From Symbiodinium natans (lineage: Eukaryota > Sar > Dinophyceae > Suessiales > Symbiodiniaceae), in NCBI GenBank assembly GCA_905221605.1, contig CAJNDS010002553.1, forward strand, positions 302,000-365,999: DNA of 64,000 nt, read 5' to 3'. The notes below the pieces were generated by a model. That model saw nothing but the letters and a program-made list of their open reading frames with translations, had not been told where the DNA came from and did no database searches. Positions 42,408 to 52,514 of this stretch are shown piece after piece; within the stretch, counting starts at the first letter, position 1, and each line of letters starts with the position of its first letter. The position numbers and the translations under genes were made by a program.

Positions 42408-42566
42408 TCGATTTTCATTCATGACAAGTGCATGGTTGTTGTCAAGTTAAAGCCCGGAAAGCCTCTGACACACCACCCCGCCTTGAAATGCTTCGGTGAC
42501 AGGCGTAAGACTTCAGCTTCAGCCGTTGAAATCCCTGTGCCCGACACTCCGAAGCCTGAACCCTGA
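42408..42566 (+). CDS. Candidate exon, 52 codons
   Basis: Reads SIFIHDKCMVVVKLKPGKPL, then THHPALKCFGDRRKTSASAV, to TGA at 42564-42566. CATTCAT occurs at this island's left side and at the end of the exon at 42225, but the splice sites between them are unresolved. It probably continues the 38919 gene. Confidence 0.45.
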   Translation, partial: SIFIHDKCMVVVKLKPGKPLTHHPALKCFGDRRKTSASAVEIPVPDTPKPEP

Positions 42567-43269
42567 GCCCTAAACCCTAAACCCTAAACCCTAAATCCTA
42601 AACCCTAAACCCTAAACCCTAAACCCTAAACCCTAAACTCTAAACCCTAAACCCCAAACCCCAAACCCCAAACCCCTAACCCTAACCCCCGCGGTCGCAG
42701 CCTTCGGAGTTCAAGGGTTTGGGCCTAGACTTCAAGCCTCCGAGACGAAGTTCGGTGAACCCCCAGAGAATCAACACCCTGAACCCTAAACCCGAAACCC
42801 CAATAGGCCCTACTCCTCAAGAGGCCCTAAACCCCAGCAGGCCTTAAACCCCAAGCCCTAAACCCCAAACCCCAACCCCCAAACCCCAAACCCCAAACCC
42901 CAAACCCCAAACCCTAAACCCTAAACCCTAAACCCTAAACCCTAAAGCCTACACCCCAAAAGGTAACCCCTATGCTTCAAAGCCCTGGGAGGTGCCTTAC
43001 GAAAGTGCCTGGACACCTAAAGTTCGAGCTTCCTGGCCCCAAAGCCTGCTTTTGTTGCAGGGTTTAGGGTTTAGGGCTAGGGTTTAGGGTTTAGAGTTTA
43101 GGGAGGGTTGAGGGTTAGGGGTTGTTCAAGGGTTTGTTTTGGGTTTTTAGGCGTAGGGCAGCTTTTTTTCGGGTTTCGGCACTGTAAGAGGGTTCTCCAG
43201 GGTCTGTTCCTGGCGATTTCGTGCTGTTCTTTTATCAAAGAGATCCGGCCGCAGCAGGCGGGGGGAGAC

Positions 43270-43430
43270 CCACTAGGCAAGACATAAGACACGCCATGCA
43301 GCAGCTATGCTCCGCAACAGACGGGTGTCGGGTTTAGGGTTTCTAGACACTATGGGGTTCCCGTAAGGGTTGTCCTGGGAGGCTTTACAATCCCGGCCCG
43401 TTCAGCGGCGCTCTCGCACGTTAAGGGTTT
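43270..43430 (+). CDS. Candidate exon pieces
   Basis: ACTAG|GC opens QDIRHAMQQLCSATDGCR. A second piece reads GRLYNPGPFSGALAR at about 43378-43424. They lie between the 42408 and 43484 islands. Confidence 0.3.
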
Positions 43431-43483
43431 AGGGTTTAGGGTTTAGGGTTCAGGGTTTAGGGCTATCCCTAAACCGAATCCCC

Positions 43484-43588
43484 AACAGTTTCATCCGCCG
43501 CGTCAGCGAGGTTGTATCACCAGAAGTGACGCAGACCAGCGAGGCTGCTACCAAGAGCTGGTTTGCCCCCCGACTCACTGGACTCTAA
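43484..43588 (+). CDS. Probable 3' terminal exon
   Basis: Reads NSFIRRVSEVVSPEVTQTSE, then AATKSWFAPRLTGL, to TAA at 43586-43588. The next candidate start is at 43745. Confidence 0.45.
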   Translation, partial: NSFIRRVSEVVSPEVTQTSEAATKSWFAPRLTGL

Positions 43589-43744
43589 ACTGTGGAGATG
43601 AACTAAAGCAATCGAGCAGGTAAACTTTGGCTTTTGTAATCCCCCATTTGGGGTTTAGGGTTTAGGGTTTAGGGTTCAGGGTTTAGGGTTTAGGGTTTAG
43701 GGTTTAGGGAATACCTAAACCCCACACCCCGACCCTTTGACCCC

Positions 43745-43807
43745 ATGCCGAACTTGCCGGCCCAAGCCCCCTCTTCCGAACAAAAGGTCCAAGACGAGAC
43801 ATCATGA
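43745..43807 (+). CDS. Candidate first exon
   Basis: ATG opens MPNLPAQAPSSEQK, with a possible GTCCAAG donor after K; the frame otherwise ends at TGA 43805-43807. It lies 157 bp after the stop at 43588. Confidence 0.4.
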   Translation: MPNLPAQAPSSEQKVQDETS

Positions 43808-43931
43808 CAGCTTAGAGACCCCAACCCCTAAAAGCCCTGCACGCCCAACACCCCCAACTCTTGAATCCCCAAACCCCTGAACCCCTAAGCCCCTCAGCCC
43901 TTAGCCCCGAAGCCCTTCACCCAGGGTAGTT

Positions 43932-44010
43932 CTCTAAGTTAGGGTCCCTTTTGGGGCTCCTTTTATATAAGGTGCCGTCCGTAACAAAGGGACCCCAACA
44001 AGGGACCCTA
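43932..44010. mobile_element. Family D short copy
   Basis: CTAAGTTAGGGTCCCTTTTG and AACAAGGGACCCTAA are inverted, with TATATAAGGTGCC in the centre. Confidence 0.6.
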
Positions 44011-44127
44011 AACCCTAAACCCTAAACCCTAAACCCTAAATCCTCAACCCTAAGCCCTAAGCCCTAAGCCCTAAGCCCTAAGCCCTAAACCCTAAACCCT
44101 AAACCCTAAACCCTAAACCCTAGAGAG

Positions 44128-44213
44128 CTGCCCCACAAAGCAAGGACCCATATACCTTGCACCGCTTCTACTGCCCGCTCTACAGCCGGCCGGAGGCTCC
44201 TCGGTCTTGGAGA
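44128..44213 (+). CDS. Candidate exon
   Basis: Reads SKDPYTLHRFYCPLYSRPEA, then PRSWR, before GTTTAG. Another frame is open. Confidence 0.45.
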
Positions 44214-44261
44214 GTTTAGTAATATCGGGTTTAGGGTTGGGGGTTCAGGGTCTAGGGTTTA

Positions 44262-44397
44262 GTTCTTACCCAGACCCTTGGGAGGATCCAAAAAGTAGAT
44301 GCCCTTAAGGGGTTCCTAAGAAAAAATGACCCAAGAGTAGTATAGGGTACTATTGGGGCGGCTCTACTTGTTGGATCCTCCCGGGGTCACAGTGGGT
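44262..44397. mobile_element. Inverted-repeat element, family H
   Basis: GACCCTTGGGAGGATCCAAA at the left and TTGGATCCTCCCGGGGTC at the right, with GTAGA/TCTAC continuing each arm inward. Confidence 0.7.
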
Positions 44398-44582
44398 CGG
44401 AAGTTAGGGCATTGAGGGCGTTTAGGGGGGTTAGGGCTTTAGGGTGGTTTAGGCGGTCCAGGGGTGTTAGGGGGCTTAGGGCCTAGGGGTTTAGGGGTTT
44501 ACGGTTCAGGGGATTAGGTTTAGTGGTTAGAGGTTTATATGGTTTATGTTTGAGGGTTTGGAGGTTCGGGCTTGTGGTTTAG

Positions 44583-44663
44583 CATGCCGCTGCGGTACAT
44601 GCCCTCTTCTATGGCTTCACGTGTGATTTGAAAAGCCCCTTTGGAGCTCAAGCTCCTTTCTAG
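44583..44663 (+). CDS. Candidate exon
   Basis: Follows TTTAG and reads HAAVHALFYGFTCDLKSPFG, then AQAPF and TAG. Confidence 0.45.
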   Translation, partial: HAAAVHALFYGFTCDLKSPFGAQAPF

Positions 44664-44816
44664 GTTAATTGCTTCGGCTTCGAAGCACCAAGGTTTAGGG
44701 TTTCGGGTTTAGGGCTGCGGGTTTAGGGGCAGCGTTTGTTTTTTGAGCGTTCTGTTCCTTCTCGCCGCTCCACGAGGCACGAAAAGCTGCCCTAAACCCT
44801 AAACCCTAAACTTGCC

Positions 44817-44891
44817 GAGAGCGCCGCTGTCCATTTGCATGGGCGCTCGAGGCTTCGACTGAGGTCCCCGACCGAGCGTCTCGACAGAACG
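44817..44891 (+). CDS. Candidate exon with consensus GTGAGG donor
   Basis: Reads SAAVHLHGRSRLRLRSPTER, then LDRT, before GTGAGG at 44892. Confidence 0.5.
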
Positions 44892-44894
44892 GTG

Positions 44895-45440
44895 AGGGAG
44901 GGTAAAGCCTTCCGGTAGACGGGGCCTGCAGTGCCTGGCTACACCTCAGACCTAGGGCGTTAGCCCCAACAAAATTAAGACCCCAAACTGACACCTTCCT
45001 GGGACGCCCTGGGACTTTCCTGGGACCCCCTGTGACCCCCTTGTCTCACCCTCTGCGACCTGGACCCCTGGCCCGATCGCGACCCGTCCAGAAGCCAAAC
45101 CGTCCTGACACCCCCCAACCGATGGGACCTTCCTGCGACGCTGGTTGCTCCCGAATTCTTCTGGGACCTGCTTGGGGCTGCCTGGGACTCGCCTGCAATG
45201 CCGGCCGAGGCCCCTGCTACCCCCCACCGTTTTTGCTACCGTTTTTGCTGCCCTTTCAAGCACGAAAAGGGGGGTTTTTAGTATTGCAATTGACAGTTTT
45301 CAGCACCTTCCATTTTACTCCGTGAAAGCTCCAAGAAGCCTACGAGCCACTGACAGGCTCCATGAAGCTCTGGAGGCCCCACCCTGCTCTTTCTTTGCAA
45401 AAAGCATGAGGGGGGTTTGGGGGGTGAACCCTAAACCCTA
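44895..45440. other. GC-rich stretch with CCTGGGAC-type degenerate repeats
   Basis: CCTGGGACTTTCC/CCTGGGACCCCC and related units recur about seven times between 44995 and 45190. Long open frames on both strands follow the repeat and are not accepted as genes. Probably intron. Confidence 0.4.
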
Positions 45441-45441
45441 A

Positions 45442-45510
45442 ATGAGAATAGTTTGGGTTGCTGGGGTGGGACTACATGCTAACGCAAGCGAGCGGCCCGG
45501 GTGCTTTTAG
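45442..45510 (+). CDS. Candidate exon
   Basis: Reads MRIVWVAGVGLHANASERPG, then CF and TAG. Confidence 0.4.
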   Translation: MRIVWVAGVGLHANASERPGCF

Positions 45511-45675
45511 CACCAGCGAGCTTCCCTTCTACACACCCTAAACCCTAAACCCTAAGCCCTAAACCCTAAACCCTAAACCCTAAACCCTACACCCTACACC
45601 CTACACCCTAAACCCTAAACCCTGAACCCTAAACCCTAAACCATAAAGCCTAAACCCACTACCCACTAAGCCCAG

Positions 45676-45758
45676 GACCCGAAGACTCCCGCCGCCCAGA
45701 GACTCCTCGGTGCGCCGCTGGCGCCTTCTGCCACGACGACACCCGGCGTTGGCTTCAG
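45676..45758 (+). CDS. Candidate exon
   Basis: Follows CCCAG|GA and reads EDSRRPETPRCAAGAFCHDD, then TRRWLQ. Confidence 0.45.
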
Positions 45759-45855
45759 GGGTTTAGGGTTTAGGGTTTAGGGTTTAGGGTTTAGGGTTTA
45801 GGGTTTAGGGTTTAGGGTTTAGGGTTTAGGGTTTAGGGTTTAGGGCCTTAAGCCC

Positions 45856-45918
45856 TCGAGTCCCGCAGCCTTTGCAACCCCAGCAATCAACAAAGCAAGG
45901 ATTCAGGGGCCAATTCAG
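45856..45918 (+). CDS. Candidate exon
   Basis: Reads SRSLCNPSNQQSKDSGANSG between telomere-like tracts. Confidence 0.4.
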
Positions 45919-46043
45919 GGTGTAGGGTTTTAGGGTTTTAGGGTTTAGGGTTTAGGGTTTAGGGTGTAGGGTTTTAGGGTTTGCTGTGATATGTCTGGGG
46001 GCCTTAACTTTCTGAGGGGCTGGGGGGGCGGGGGGGGGGGGAG

Positions 46044-46089
46044 GTTCAAGGCTGCTGCGAAGGGTGGGGATGCAGACTTCGAAAGCTTC
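46044..46089 (+). CDS. Candidate short exon with GTAAAA donor
   Basis: Follows GGGAG|G after a G-run and reads FKAAAKGGDADFESF before GTAAAA. Confidence 0.45.
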
Positions 46090-46242
46090 GTAAAATGCGG
46101 CCTTTAAACCCTAAACCCTAAACCCTAAACCCTAAGCCCTAAGCCCTAAGCCCTAAACCCCAAGCCCAAAACCCTAAACCCTAAGCCCTAAGCCCTAAAC
46201 CCTAAACCTTAAAGAGCCATGGGGGGGCCCCTTTTTTTGTAG

Positions 46243-46329
46243 GGGGGCCGCCTTTTCGCGAAAGTTTCTGTAAGTGCATTGATGCAGCAAAGGCTCAGCA
46301 ACTGGCAGCTAGTGCTAACGCCACCTTGA
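46243..46329 (+). CDS. Candidate exon
   Basis: Follows TTTTTTTGTAG and reads LFAKVSVSALMQQRLSNWQL, then VLTPP and TGA. Alternatively it splices at GTAAGT (46269) to a GCAG acceptor and reads AAKAQQLAASANATL. Confidence 0.4.
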   Translation, partial: GGRLFAKVSVSALMQQRLSNWQLVLTPP

Positions 46330-46370
46330 GTTTAGGGTTCAGGGTTTAGGGCTCTAGGCCAAGCAACGCG

Positions 46371-46478
46371 GGCCTAGGACCCAGAGTAGGCTCCTATTCC
46401 CTTTTTTTTTAAGAACCCCTTTAAACCACAAAGGGTACCTCTTCTTTTCTCCTAGCTTACTCTTGGGTCTAGGGGCTT
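46371..46478. mobile_element. Inverted-repeat element related to family H
   Basis: CTAGGACCCAGAGTAGGCTC at the left and TAGCTTACTCTTGGGTCTAG at the right. Confidence 0.55.
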
Positions 46479-46671
46479 GGTTTAGAAGGTTTAGGGCTCA
46501 GGTGCCTCAGAAACCCTAAACCCTGAACACTGACAGTCCTCAACCCTAAACCCTAAATCTGCACACCCTAAACCCTAAATCCGCACACCCTAAACCCTGA
46601 GCCCTGAGCCCTCAGCCCTGAACCCTAGACCCAAAACCCTAAACCCTGGACCCTGAAAGCCCTTAGCTTAG

Positions 46672-46757
46672 GAGCAGCCCCAGCAGCGAACCCAAGCTGG
46701 CAGCTGAAACGGCCGAGAGTCCCCTGGACTGCGCTTCTTTGTCATAGTGGGGGTTAA
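46672..46757 (+). CDS. Candidate exon
   Basis: Follows TTAG|GA and reads AAPAANPSWQLKRPRVPWTA, then LLCHSGG and TAA. Confidence 0.45.
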
Positions 46758-47131
46758 CAGTTTACATTTTAAGGGTACTTAAACACACAAGGAATATAGA
46801 TTTAGATATTTAATACGATCTCAACCATGAATGAGGGTTGGGTTTCACCGGCTGGGGAGTTTTGGCGGGGTGTTTAGGGGTGTTTTGGGGCTTTTGGGCG
46901 GTTTTGGGGGGGTTTTAGAGGGTTTGGGGGGTTTTCGGGGTTTAAGGGTTTATGGGACTAACGGTTTAAGGGTCTTAAGGCTTTACAGGGTTTAAGAGTT
47001 TAAGGGTCTAGGGTTTAAGGTGCATGGTTGAGGGTTTCAGGGCTTACAGGGTTGGTAATTAGAGTATAGGGGTGCAGGGGTTTGTATTTCGGGCGTAAGG
47101 CTTCATTATTTAGGGCTTAGGCATTTGCCAG

Positions 47132-47384
47132 TCGAGAGTCCCGGATTTTGGAGATCACTAGTGGTGCCTTGCCGCCCACCCCGCCTACCTGGACCCGTTG
47201 AAGCTAGAAGCCCTAAGCCCCAAATCCCAATCCCTAAACCCTAACCCTTAACCCCTGAACGCCCTAAAGGCCCTTAAAGGCCCTAACGCCCAAAACGCAT
47301 CTAAACACCCTTAAACCCCCAAAGCCTCCACCCTAAGTTGAGGCTTCGGGTTGTACGCTGCACGATGAGCGACCCGACTTAAAC
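47132..47384 (+). CDS. Two candidate exons (47132-47211, 47343-47384)
   Basis: Exon one follows CCAG and reads ESPGFWRSLVVPCRPPRLPG. Exon two follows TGAG|GC and reads ASGCTLHDERPDLN. The join is not proven. Confidence 0.4.
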
Positions 47385-47496
47385 TCCCCCCCTCGAACCC
47401 TATAAACCCTATAAACCCTAAACCCTTATACCTTATCCTTATCAGGGTTTAGGGTTTAGGGTTTGAACCCGAGTTTGAATGATCAAAGGTAGTCCT

Positions 47497-47575
47497 CTAA
47501 ACTAGGGTCCCTTTTGGGGGTCATGCTTTGAAGGGTGCCGCGTTATACAGGGGATCCAACAGGGACCCTACATGA
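47497..47575. mobile_element. Family D short copy
   Basis: CTAAACTAGGGTCCCTTTTG at the left, AACAGGGACCCTA at the right. Confidence 0.55.
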
Positions 47576-47580
47576 CTCTA

Positions 47581-47700
47581 AGGGTATGGTCCCTGACCTC
47601 CTTCAAAGGGTTCTCAAGTATGGCTTTTATGCAGTACATGAGGGGCCCCCTTGCAAGGCTCCATAAACACGGATCATGTGACTACCCTAAGAACCACAGA
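47581..47700. repeat. Family C dispersed repeat
   Basis: Contains GGGTTCTCAAGTATGGC and, near the end, TGACTACCCTAAGAA, as at 52190-52330. Confidence 0.5.
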
Positions 47701-47840
47701 CGACCCTAAACCCGAAACCCTGAACCCTAAACTCTAAACCCTAAACCCTAAACCCTAAACCCTAAACCCTAAACCCTAAACTCTAAACCCTAAACCCTAA
47801 ACCCTAAACCCTAAACTCTAAACCCTAAACCCTAAACCCT

Positions 47841-47893
47841 ATGCCGGAAGGCCTGCTCAAGGCCCTCCAAGCGGCGTTGCCCCAGACCGGGGC
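47841..47893 (+). CDS. Candidate exon with consensus GTGAGG donor
   Basis: Reads MPEGLLKALQAALPQTG before GTGAGG. ATG is the first codon after the repeat tract. Confidence 0.5.
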
Positions 47894-47974
47894 GTGAGGA
47901 CCCGGGGGTTTAGGCGGCTTCAGTGGAATTTAAGATCTCAACCCTAAACCCTAAACCCTAAACCCTAAACCCTG

Positions 47975-48068
47975 AACCCTGAACCCTGAACCCTGAACCC
48001 TGAACCCTGAACCCTGAACCCTGAACCCTGAACCCTGAACCCTGAACCCTGAACCCTGAACCCTGAAC
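47975..48068. repeat. CCCTGAA heptamer block
   Basis: About fourteen consecutive CCCTGAA units, a locally spread variant. Confidence 0.85.
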
Positions 48069-48360
48069 CGGAAGTATTGGGGCTCAGAGACTTGGGGATG
48101 TGAAGCTGAAGCTGCACCGGTAGTCAGCAGTGTTGGTCTCGGCGTGCGGCTCTCGTTTAGGGTTTGAGGGGCCCTTGTATGGTGGTTTTCCTTGTGCAGA
48201 CGCTCATGAAACTTCCCTAAACTGCTTCTCCTATATAAACCCTAAACCCTTCAAGTAGGGTTTGCAAAAGGGCCGCCTGGATGACGCAGACTTGTCGCAT
48301 TCCGAGCAGTTCGCACGACAAGTGGGCCGTGGAAAAGACTGCGTTCGGTCATGGCGCAGA
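48069..48360 (+). CDS. Two candidate exons (48069-48156, 48259-about 48360)
   Basis: Exon one reads YWGSETWGCEAEAAPVVSSV. Exon two follows GTAG and reads LQKGRLDDADLSHSEQFARQ. Each is also open in one other frame. Confidence 0.4.
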
Positions 48361-48836
48361 ATTTAGGCTTGAAGCCCTTTTCTCATTTTTTTGGTTCAAG
48401 GTTCCTGATAAAGTAACCAACCCTAAACCCTAAATCTTTATCCTAAACCCTAAGCTCTTAATATAAAAGCATGGTTACTGGGCACCCAAGTATCTGATGT
48501 TGGAGCTTCGGATCTCATGTCTGAGGTTCGAGGAGGGTAGGGTTCGGGGGTTTGGGGTTTGGGGTTTGGGGTTTGGGGTTTAGGGTTTAGGGCTTAGGGT
48601 TTAGGGTTTAGGGTTTAGGGTGCGGAAATCTAGGCCTCAATAGCAGGAGCGGCTGCTTAGGGTGCTTGGTTCTAAGGAGGGTTGAGGATCAGGATCTAGG
48701 GCTTCGGTTTTAGGATTCGGGACTAGGGTGTAGGATTTAGGGTTTCGGTTTATGGTTCAGGGTTTAGGGTTTAGGGTTCAGGGTGTAGGTTTTCGGGTTT
48801 AGGGTTTAGGGTTCAGGGCTCCCCAGTTATTTTCAG

Positions 48837-48890
48837 GCCAAGGGATGTGCGTCGATCGAATCAGGTCCCAGGTGCTGGAGCCTGCAAGTG
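48837..48890 (+). CDS. Candidate exon
   Basis: Follows TTTTCAG|GC and reads AKGCASIESGPRCWSLQ before GTGCC. Confidence 0.45.
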
Positions 48891-49214
48891 CCGCCTAAAC
48901 CCTGACCCGTAAACCCTAAACCCTAAACCCTAAACCCTCAACCCTCAACCCTCAACCCTAAACCCTAAACCCTAAACCCTAAACCCTAAACCCTAAACCC
49001 TAAACCCTCAACCCTCAACCCTCAACCCTAAACCCTAAACCCGAAACCCGAAACCCGAAACCCGAAACCCGAAACCCTAAACCCTAAACCCTAAACCCTG
49101 AACCCTAAACCCGAAACCCGAAACCCGAAACCCTAAACCCTAAACCCTAAACCCTAAACCCTAAACCCTAAACCCTAAACCGCAAACCCCTAAACATCCT
49201 CCCTTCTTCGCTAG

Positions 49215-49293
49215 CCGACGCGTGGCGGCTCCTTACAAGACACAACTGCTCGTAGGTGTATGGAGTTCCAACACCATCAAGCCAGGAGTCTGA
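49215..49293 (+). CDS. Probable 3' terminal exon
   Basis: Reads RRVAAPYKTQLLVGVWSSNT, then IKPGV, to TGA at 49291-49293. The next gene appears to start at 49461. Confidence 0.5.
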
Positions 49294-49460
49294 TCGCTAT
49301 ACAACCCCGAAGCCCCGACCCTTCAACCCCAAGGCCCAACACCCAAGCAGCCTCTGACAACGCTTAAACCCAAACCCCAAACCCCAAAACCCCTAAACCC
49401 TAAACCCCAAACCTTAAACCCTAAACCCTAAACCCTAAACCCTACACCCCAAGCGCCGCC

Positions 49461-50542
49461 ATGCCGCGGTGCCGCCCCTCGCCTTGGCTGTCGCCCCGCC
49501 ATCGGCGGACCGTTGGGGTCGTCGCCCTGCTTAGCCTCCTCTTCCGAGGCAACTCGATTTTTCAGGGTTTAGGGTTGAGTCCCAGGGTTGAGGGTTTAGG
49601 GTTTAGGGTTTTAGGATGTTTAGGATTCAGGGTTCAGGGTTTAGGGTTCTTGAGTTTAGGTAGACTTTGCTGTAGGTGTTTTGTTTTTGTTGGGGGGTAG
49701 GGGGGGGTAGGGCCTACAGTTCATGTATCTTCAATCCTACAAGGCCTTTAAAACCTTCAAGCCTACACCCCACCCTGATCCCTCTAAATCCTAAATGCTG
49801 AACCCTCCGCCCGAAACTGCAAGCCTGCAGCTGCTTAGGCCCGAACCCTGAACCCTAAATCCTCAACCCTCAACCCTAAACCCTAAACCCTTTAATCCCT
49901 AAACCCGAAACCCCAAGATCCAGGGCGCAGCGCCTTCTCCGTCTCCTCGGCGCTGCGCGTGCGGGCGGCGCAGTCCGCTACCGCCCCACTGCTGCCGCGG
50001 GAGCCCGGTTTAGGGTTTAGGGTTTAGGGTTTAGGGTTTAGGGTTTAGGGTTTAGGGTTTAGGGTTTAGGGTTTAGGGTTTAGGGTTTAGGGCTTAGGGT
50101 TTAGGGTTTAGTGCCTAGGGTTTAGAGTTTAGGGTATAGGGGTAGGGTTTAGGGTTCAGGGTGACGCCCGCCTTGCGCAACCCCCCCAAAACAACAGGCA
50201 GCTACTGGTTTGTTCTTATAGGTTGCTGTGGGATCTGGGATCCCGACTTCGAGCGGCCCTAAACCCTATAAGCCCTAAACCCAAAACCCTTCGCCCCCAA
50301 ACCCCGACAATCCCTAAACCCCAAACCCCGAAATCCCCAACCCTAAGCCCTGAGCCCTGAGCCCTAAGCCCTAAACCCTAAACCCTAAACCCTAAACCCT
50401 AAACCCTAAACCCTAAACCCTAAACCCTAAACCCTAAACCCTACGGCAGGAGGAGCCCCCACCGCCTCGGTCCTTGCGCCGCGCCTTCGTCGGCGGCCAC
50501 GAAGCCGCGCCGGTCGCCAAGGACGCTGAGGGCGGGCTTTAG
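49461..50542 (+). CDS. Small unknown gene with three exons (49461-49566, 49924-50000, 50453-50542)
   Basis: GCCGCCATGC start. Exon one reads MPRCRPSPWLSPRHRRTVGV and then VALLSLLF, a possible signal anchor or targeting sequence. Exon two reads AFSVSSALRVRAAQSATAPL. Exon three reads EPPPPRSLRRAFVGGHEAAP to TAG at 50540-50542. The first intron fits GT-AG. The second fits GA-AG with GAGCCC on both sides. Both introns are largely telomere-like. The exons are very GC-rich and open in other frames, so the exact protein is uncertain. Confidence 0.4.
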
Positions 50543-50885
50543 GGGACCCTAAACCCTAAACGCTAAACCCTAAACCCTAAACCCTAACCCTAAACCCTGA
50601 ACCCTAAATTTGCAGGGGCTTCAGAGGCTTTAGGGCTTTCGGGTTTCAGGGCTTCTCCGGGGTTTGAGTTTTCGGGTTTAGGGCTTCTAGGTTTTTTTTC
50701 GGGAAATGCTGGGGTTTATAGGGTAGTTTAGGGTTTATAGGTTTGTTTTTGCCACGGCCTTGCACGAGTGCGGTCTGCGCGCTTTGGCGCCCTCTCGGAG
50801 GAAGGTTCCCGGAGTCTTGGCATATATACCGTGTGTGGTCCAACTATATTAGACCCTGTAGCTAAGGCGGTGTTCAGATCTCAAC

Positions 50886-51120
50886 TAGAGATGTGAACTG
50901 CCAAGCCGCTCACTTGTCAGTCAACTGCCAGCTGTGGTCGCCGGGGTTAAGCTGATAGTAGAGCCGTGCAAGATCACACCCAACCCGCTGGATTCTTTGA
51001 ACGATGACGGTTTGGACCGGCTATTTATCAGTACTGGCGCTTGCGACGAGGGCCCAGCTGCAAGTGGTATGTCCTTCATCGCTCAATCGCAGATTGACGA
51101 CGCATGGGTGCGTTGCACAA
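50886..51120 (+). CDS. Candidate exon, about 75 codons
   Basis: Stop-free from TAG at 50882 to the CCCTAAA tract at 51120. Includes QLPAVVAGVKLIVEPCKITP and LDSLNDDGLDRLFISTGACD. The length and composition make this one of the stronger islands. Confidence 0.5.
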
Positions 51121-51353
51121 ACCCTAAACCCTAAACCCTAAACCCTACACCCTACACCCTAAACCCTAAGCCCTAAACCCCAAACCCCAAACCCTAAACC
51201 CTAAACCCGTTTAGGGTTTAGGGTTTAGGGTTTAGGGTTTAGGGTTTAGGGTTTAGGGTTTAGGGTTTCTCTGGCATCATATCTAGGATCCGTCGGGTTT
51301 GGGGTTTAGGATTTACGGGCTTGGGGTTTAGGGGTGGCATTGGCATTTTTTGG

Positions 51354-51423
51354 AGGAGTACTCAGGATTCCGAAGGTTTTTGTAAATCGGCAGGTGCCGA
51401 TCGATGCCTCACAACCAAAAATT
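51354..51423 (+). CDS. Candidate exon
   Basis: Reads VLRIPKVFVNRQVPIDASQP. Confidence 0.4.
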
Positions 51424-51459
51424 AGGGTTTAGGGTCTAGGGTTTAGGGTTTAGGGGCAG

Positions 51460-51842
51460 CAGGTGGCTTCCCAATCCAGGTGAAGGACGAAGACGAGGGA
51501 CCGACGCCGGCCCCAGCCCCTCTAGTGCTGGTGCCGGACACGCTGGGCTGGTGCATGGGCTTCCTATACGTTTTGCCTGGAAGCAAAGGCGTCTGGCAGA
51601 GCTGCAAGTTTGAGTTCAACGAGGAGCTGGAGTCCGTGTGGCAAGGCCGAGATGCTGGACAACCTGTCGTACCATCGCGTCGCATCCTGGCAGGACTTGC
51701 GGCACTTATGGGCCGAATGCTTTGGCCCTCCGACCCCGCATCATGGGTGACGTTCGGGAAGCTCCTAAACACGCCAAGGCTTGGGCTGGTGCACTGCTTG
51801 ACGCTCTGTGCCAAGGACTCTGAGCCGCGGTTTAGGGTTTAG
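51460..51842 (+). CDS. Coding-like block, about 120 codons, frame uncertain in the second half
   Basis: The first half reads LVLVPDTLGWCMGFLYVLPG and WQSCKFEFNEELESVWQG. After 51640 three frames each look protein-like: LAALMGRMLWPSDPASWVTF, MLDNLSYHRVASWQDLRHLW and DVREAPKHAKAWAGALLDAL. An intron or frameshifts are possible. No telomere-like tract interrupts it. The family is not recognised. Confidence 0.45.
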
Positions 51843-51856
51843 GGTTTAGGGTTAGG

Positions 51857-52101
51857 GTTTGCCATGCAATTGCGGCGGGATACCCTCGCATCAAGACGTC
51901 GTAGGGCTCATCAGGGTTTTGAATGATGAAAGGGGTCTGGTATGTTGAGGGCCGAGGGTTTTGGCTTTTGGGGTGCTTTAGGGTTCAGAGTTTATAAGGT
52001 TTGGAGTTTTGGAGTTTCCCATGCAGGCAGTGGCTGCAGGTGCCATTGCCGCCGTTGTGCAGGTGTCGAGGGGACAGGAGCTTTGGGACGATAAAACCTA
52101 A
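51857..52101 (+). CDS. Two candidate exons (51857-51926, 52027-52101)
   Basis: Exon one reads AMQLRRDTLASRRRRAHQGF. Exon two follows TGCAG|GC and reads AVAAGAIAAVVQVSRGQELW, then DDKT and TAA. An ATG at 52021 is in frame with exon two and could instead be a start. Confidence 0.45.
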
Positions 52102-52189
52102 TCCCGAAACCCTCAGTGTCTTGAACCTTAAAGGTTGTGCTCTTAGGTTTAAGGAGCATTGGCGGGATCTGGGAGTATCCTAGGGTGCT

Positions 52190-52330
52190 TCGAAGGGTAT
52201 TTGCATGATCCCTGAATATGGTCCCTTGCCTCCTTTATAGGGTTCTGAAGTATGGGCCCTTGGAGATATGAGGGGTTTTGGGGGGTCTCCTTCCATATCA
52301 AGGAACCATGTAACTACCCTGAGAATCTAA
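52190..52330. repeat. Family C dispersed repeat
   Basis: Contains GGGTTCTGAAGTATGGGCCC and GAACCATGTAACTACCCTGA. Confidence 0.5.
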
Positions 52331-52360
52331 GGGGTTGTTAAAGGGTTCTTGGGCTTTTCA

Positions 52361-52440
52361 GGGCATGGTGGTACGGGCCCCTGTAAAGACTGTCAGGGGT
52401 GCAACCTCAGGGGCACCAGTTCCCAAGCCCTGCACGAAAA
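52361..52440 (+). CDS. Candidate exon
   Basis: Follows TTTTCAG and reads MVVRAPVKTVRGATSGAPVP. Confidence 0.4.
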
Positions 52441-52514
52441 CCCAAAACCCTAAACCCTAATTCCCCAATGCCCTGATACCCTAATACACTAAACCCGAAA
52501 CCCTAAACAAGTGT

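Noticed and set aside
44952-45441. 100-residue frames on both strands
   Set aside because: They are open because of the CCTGGGAC-type repeats and high GC. The region follows a GTGAGG donor and is better read as intron.
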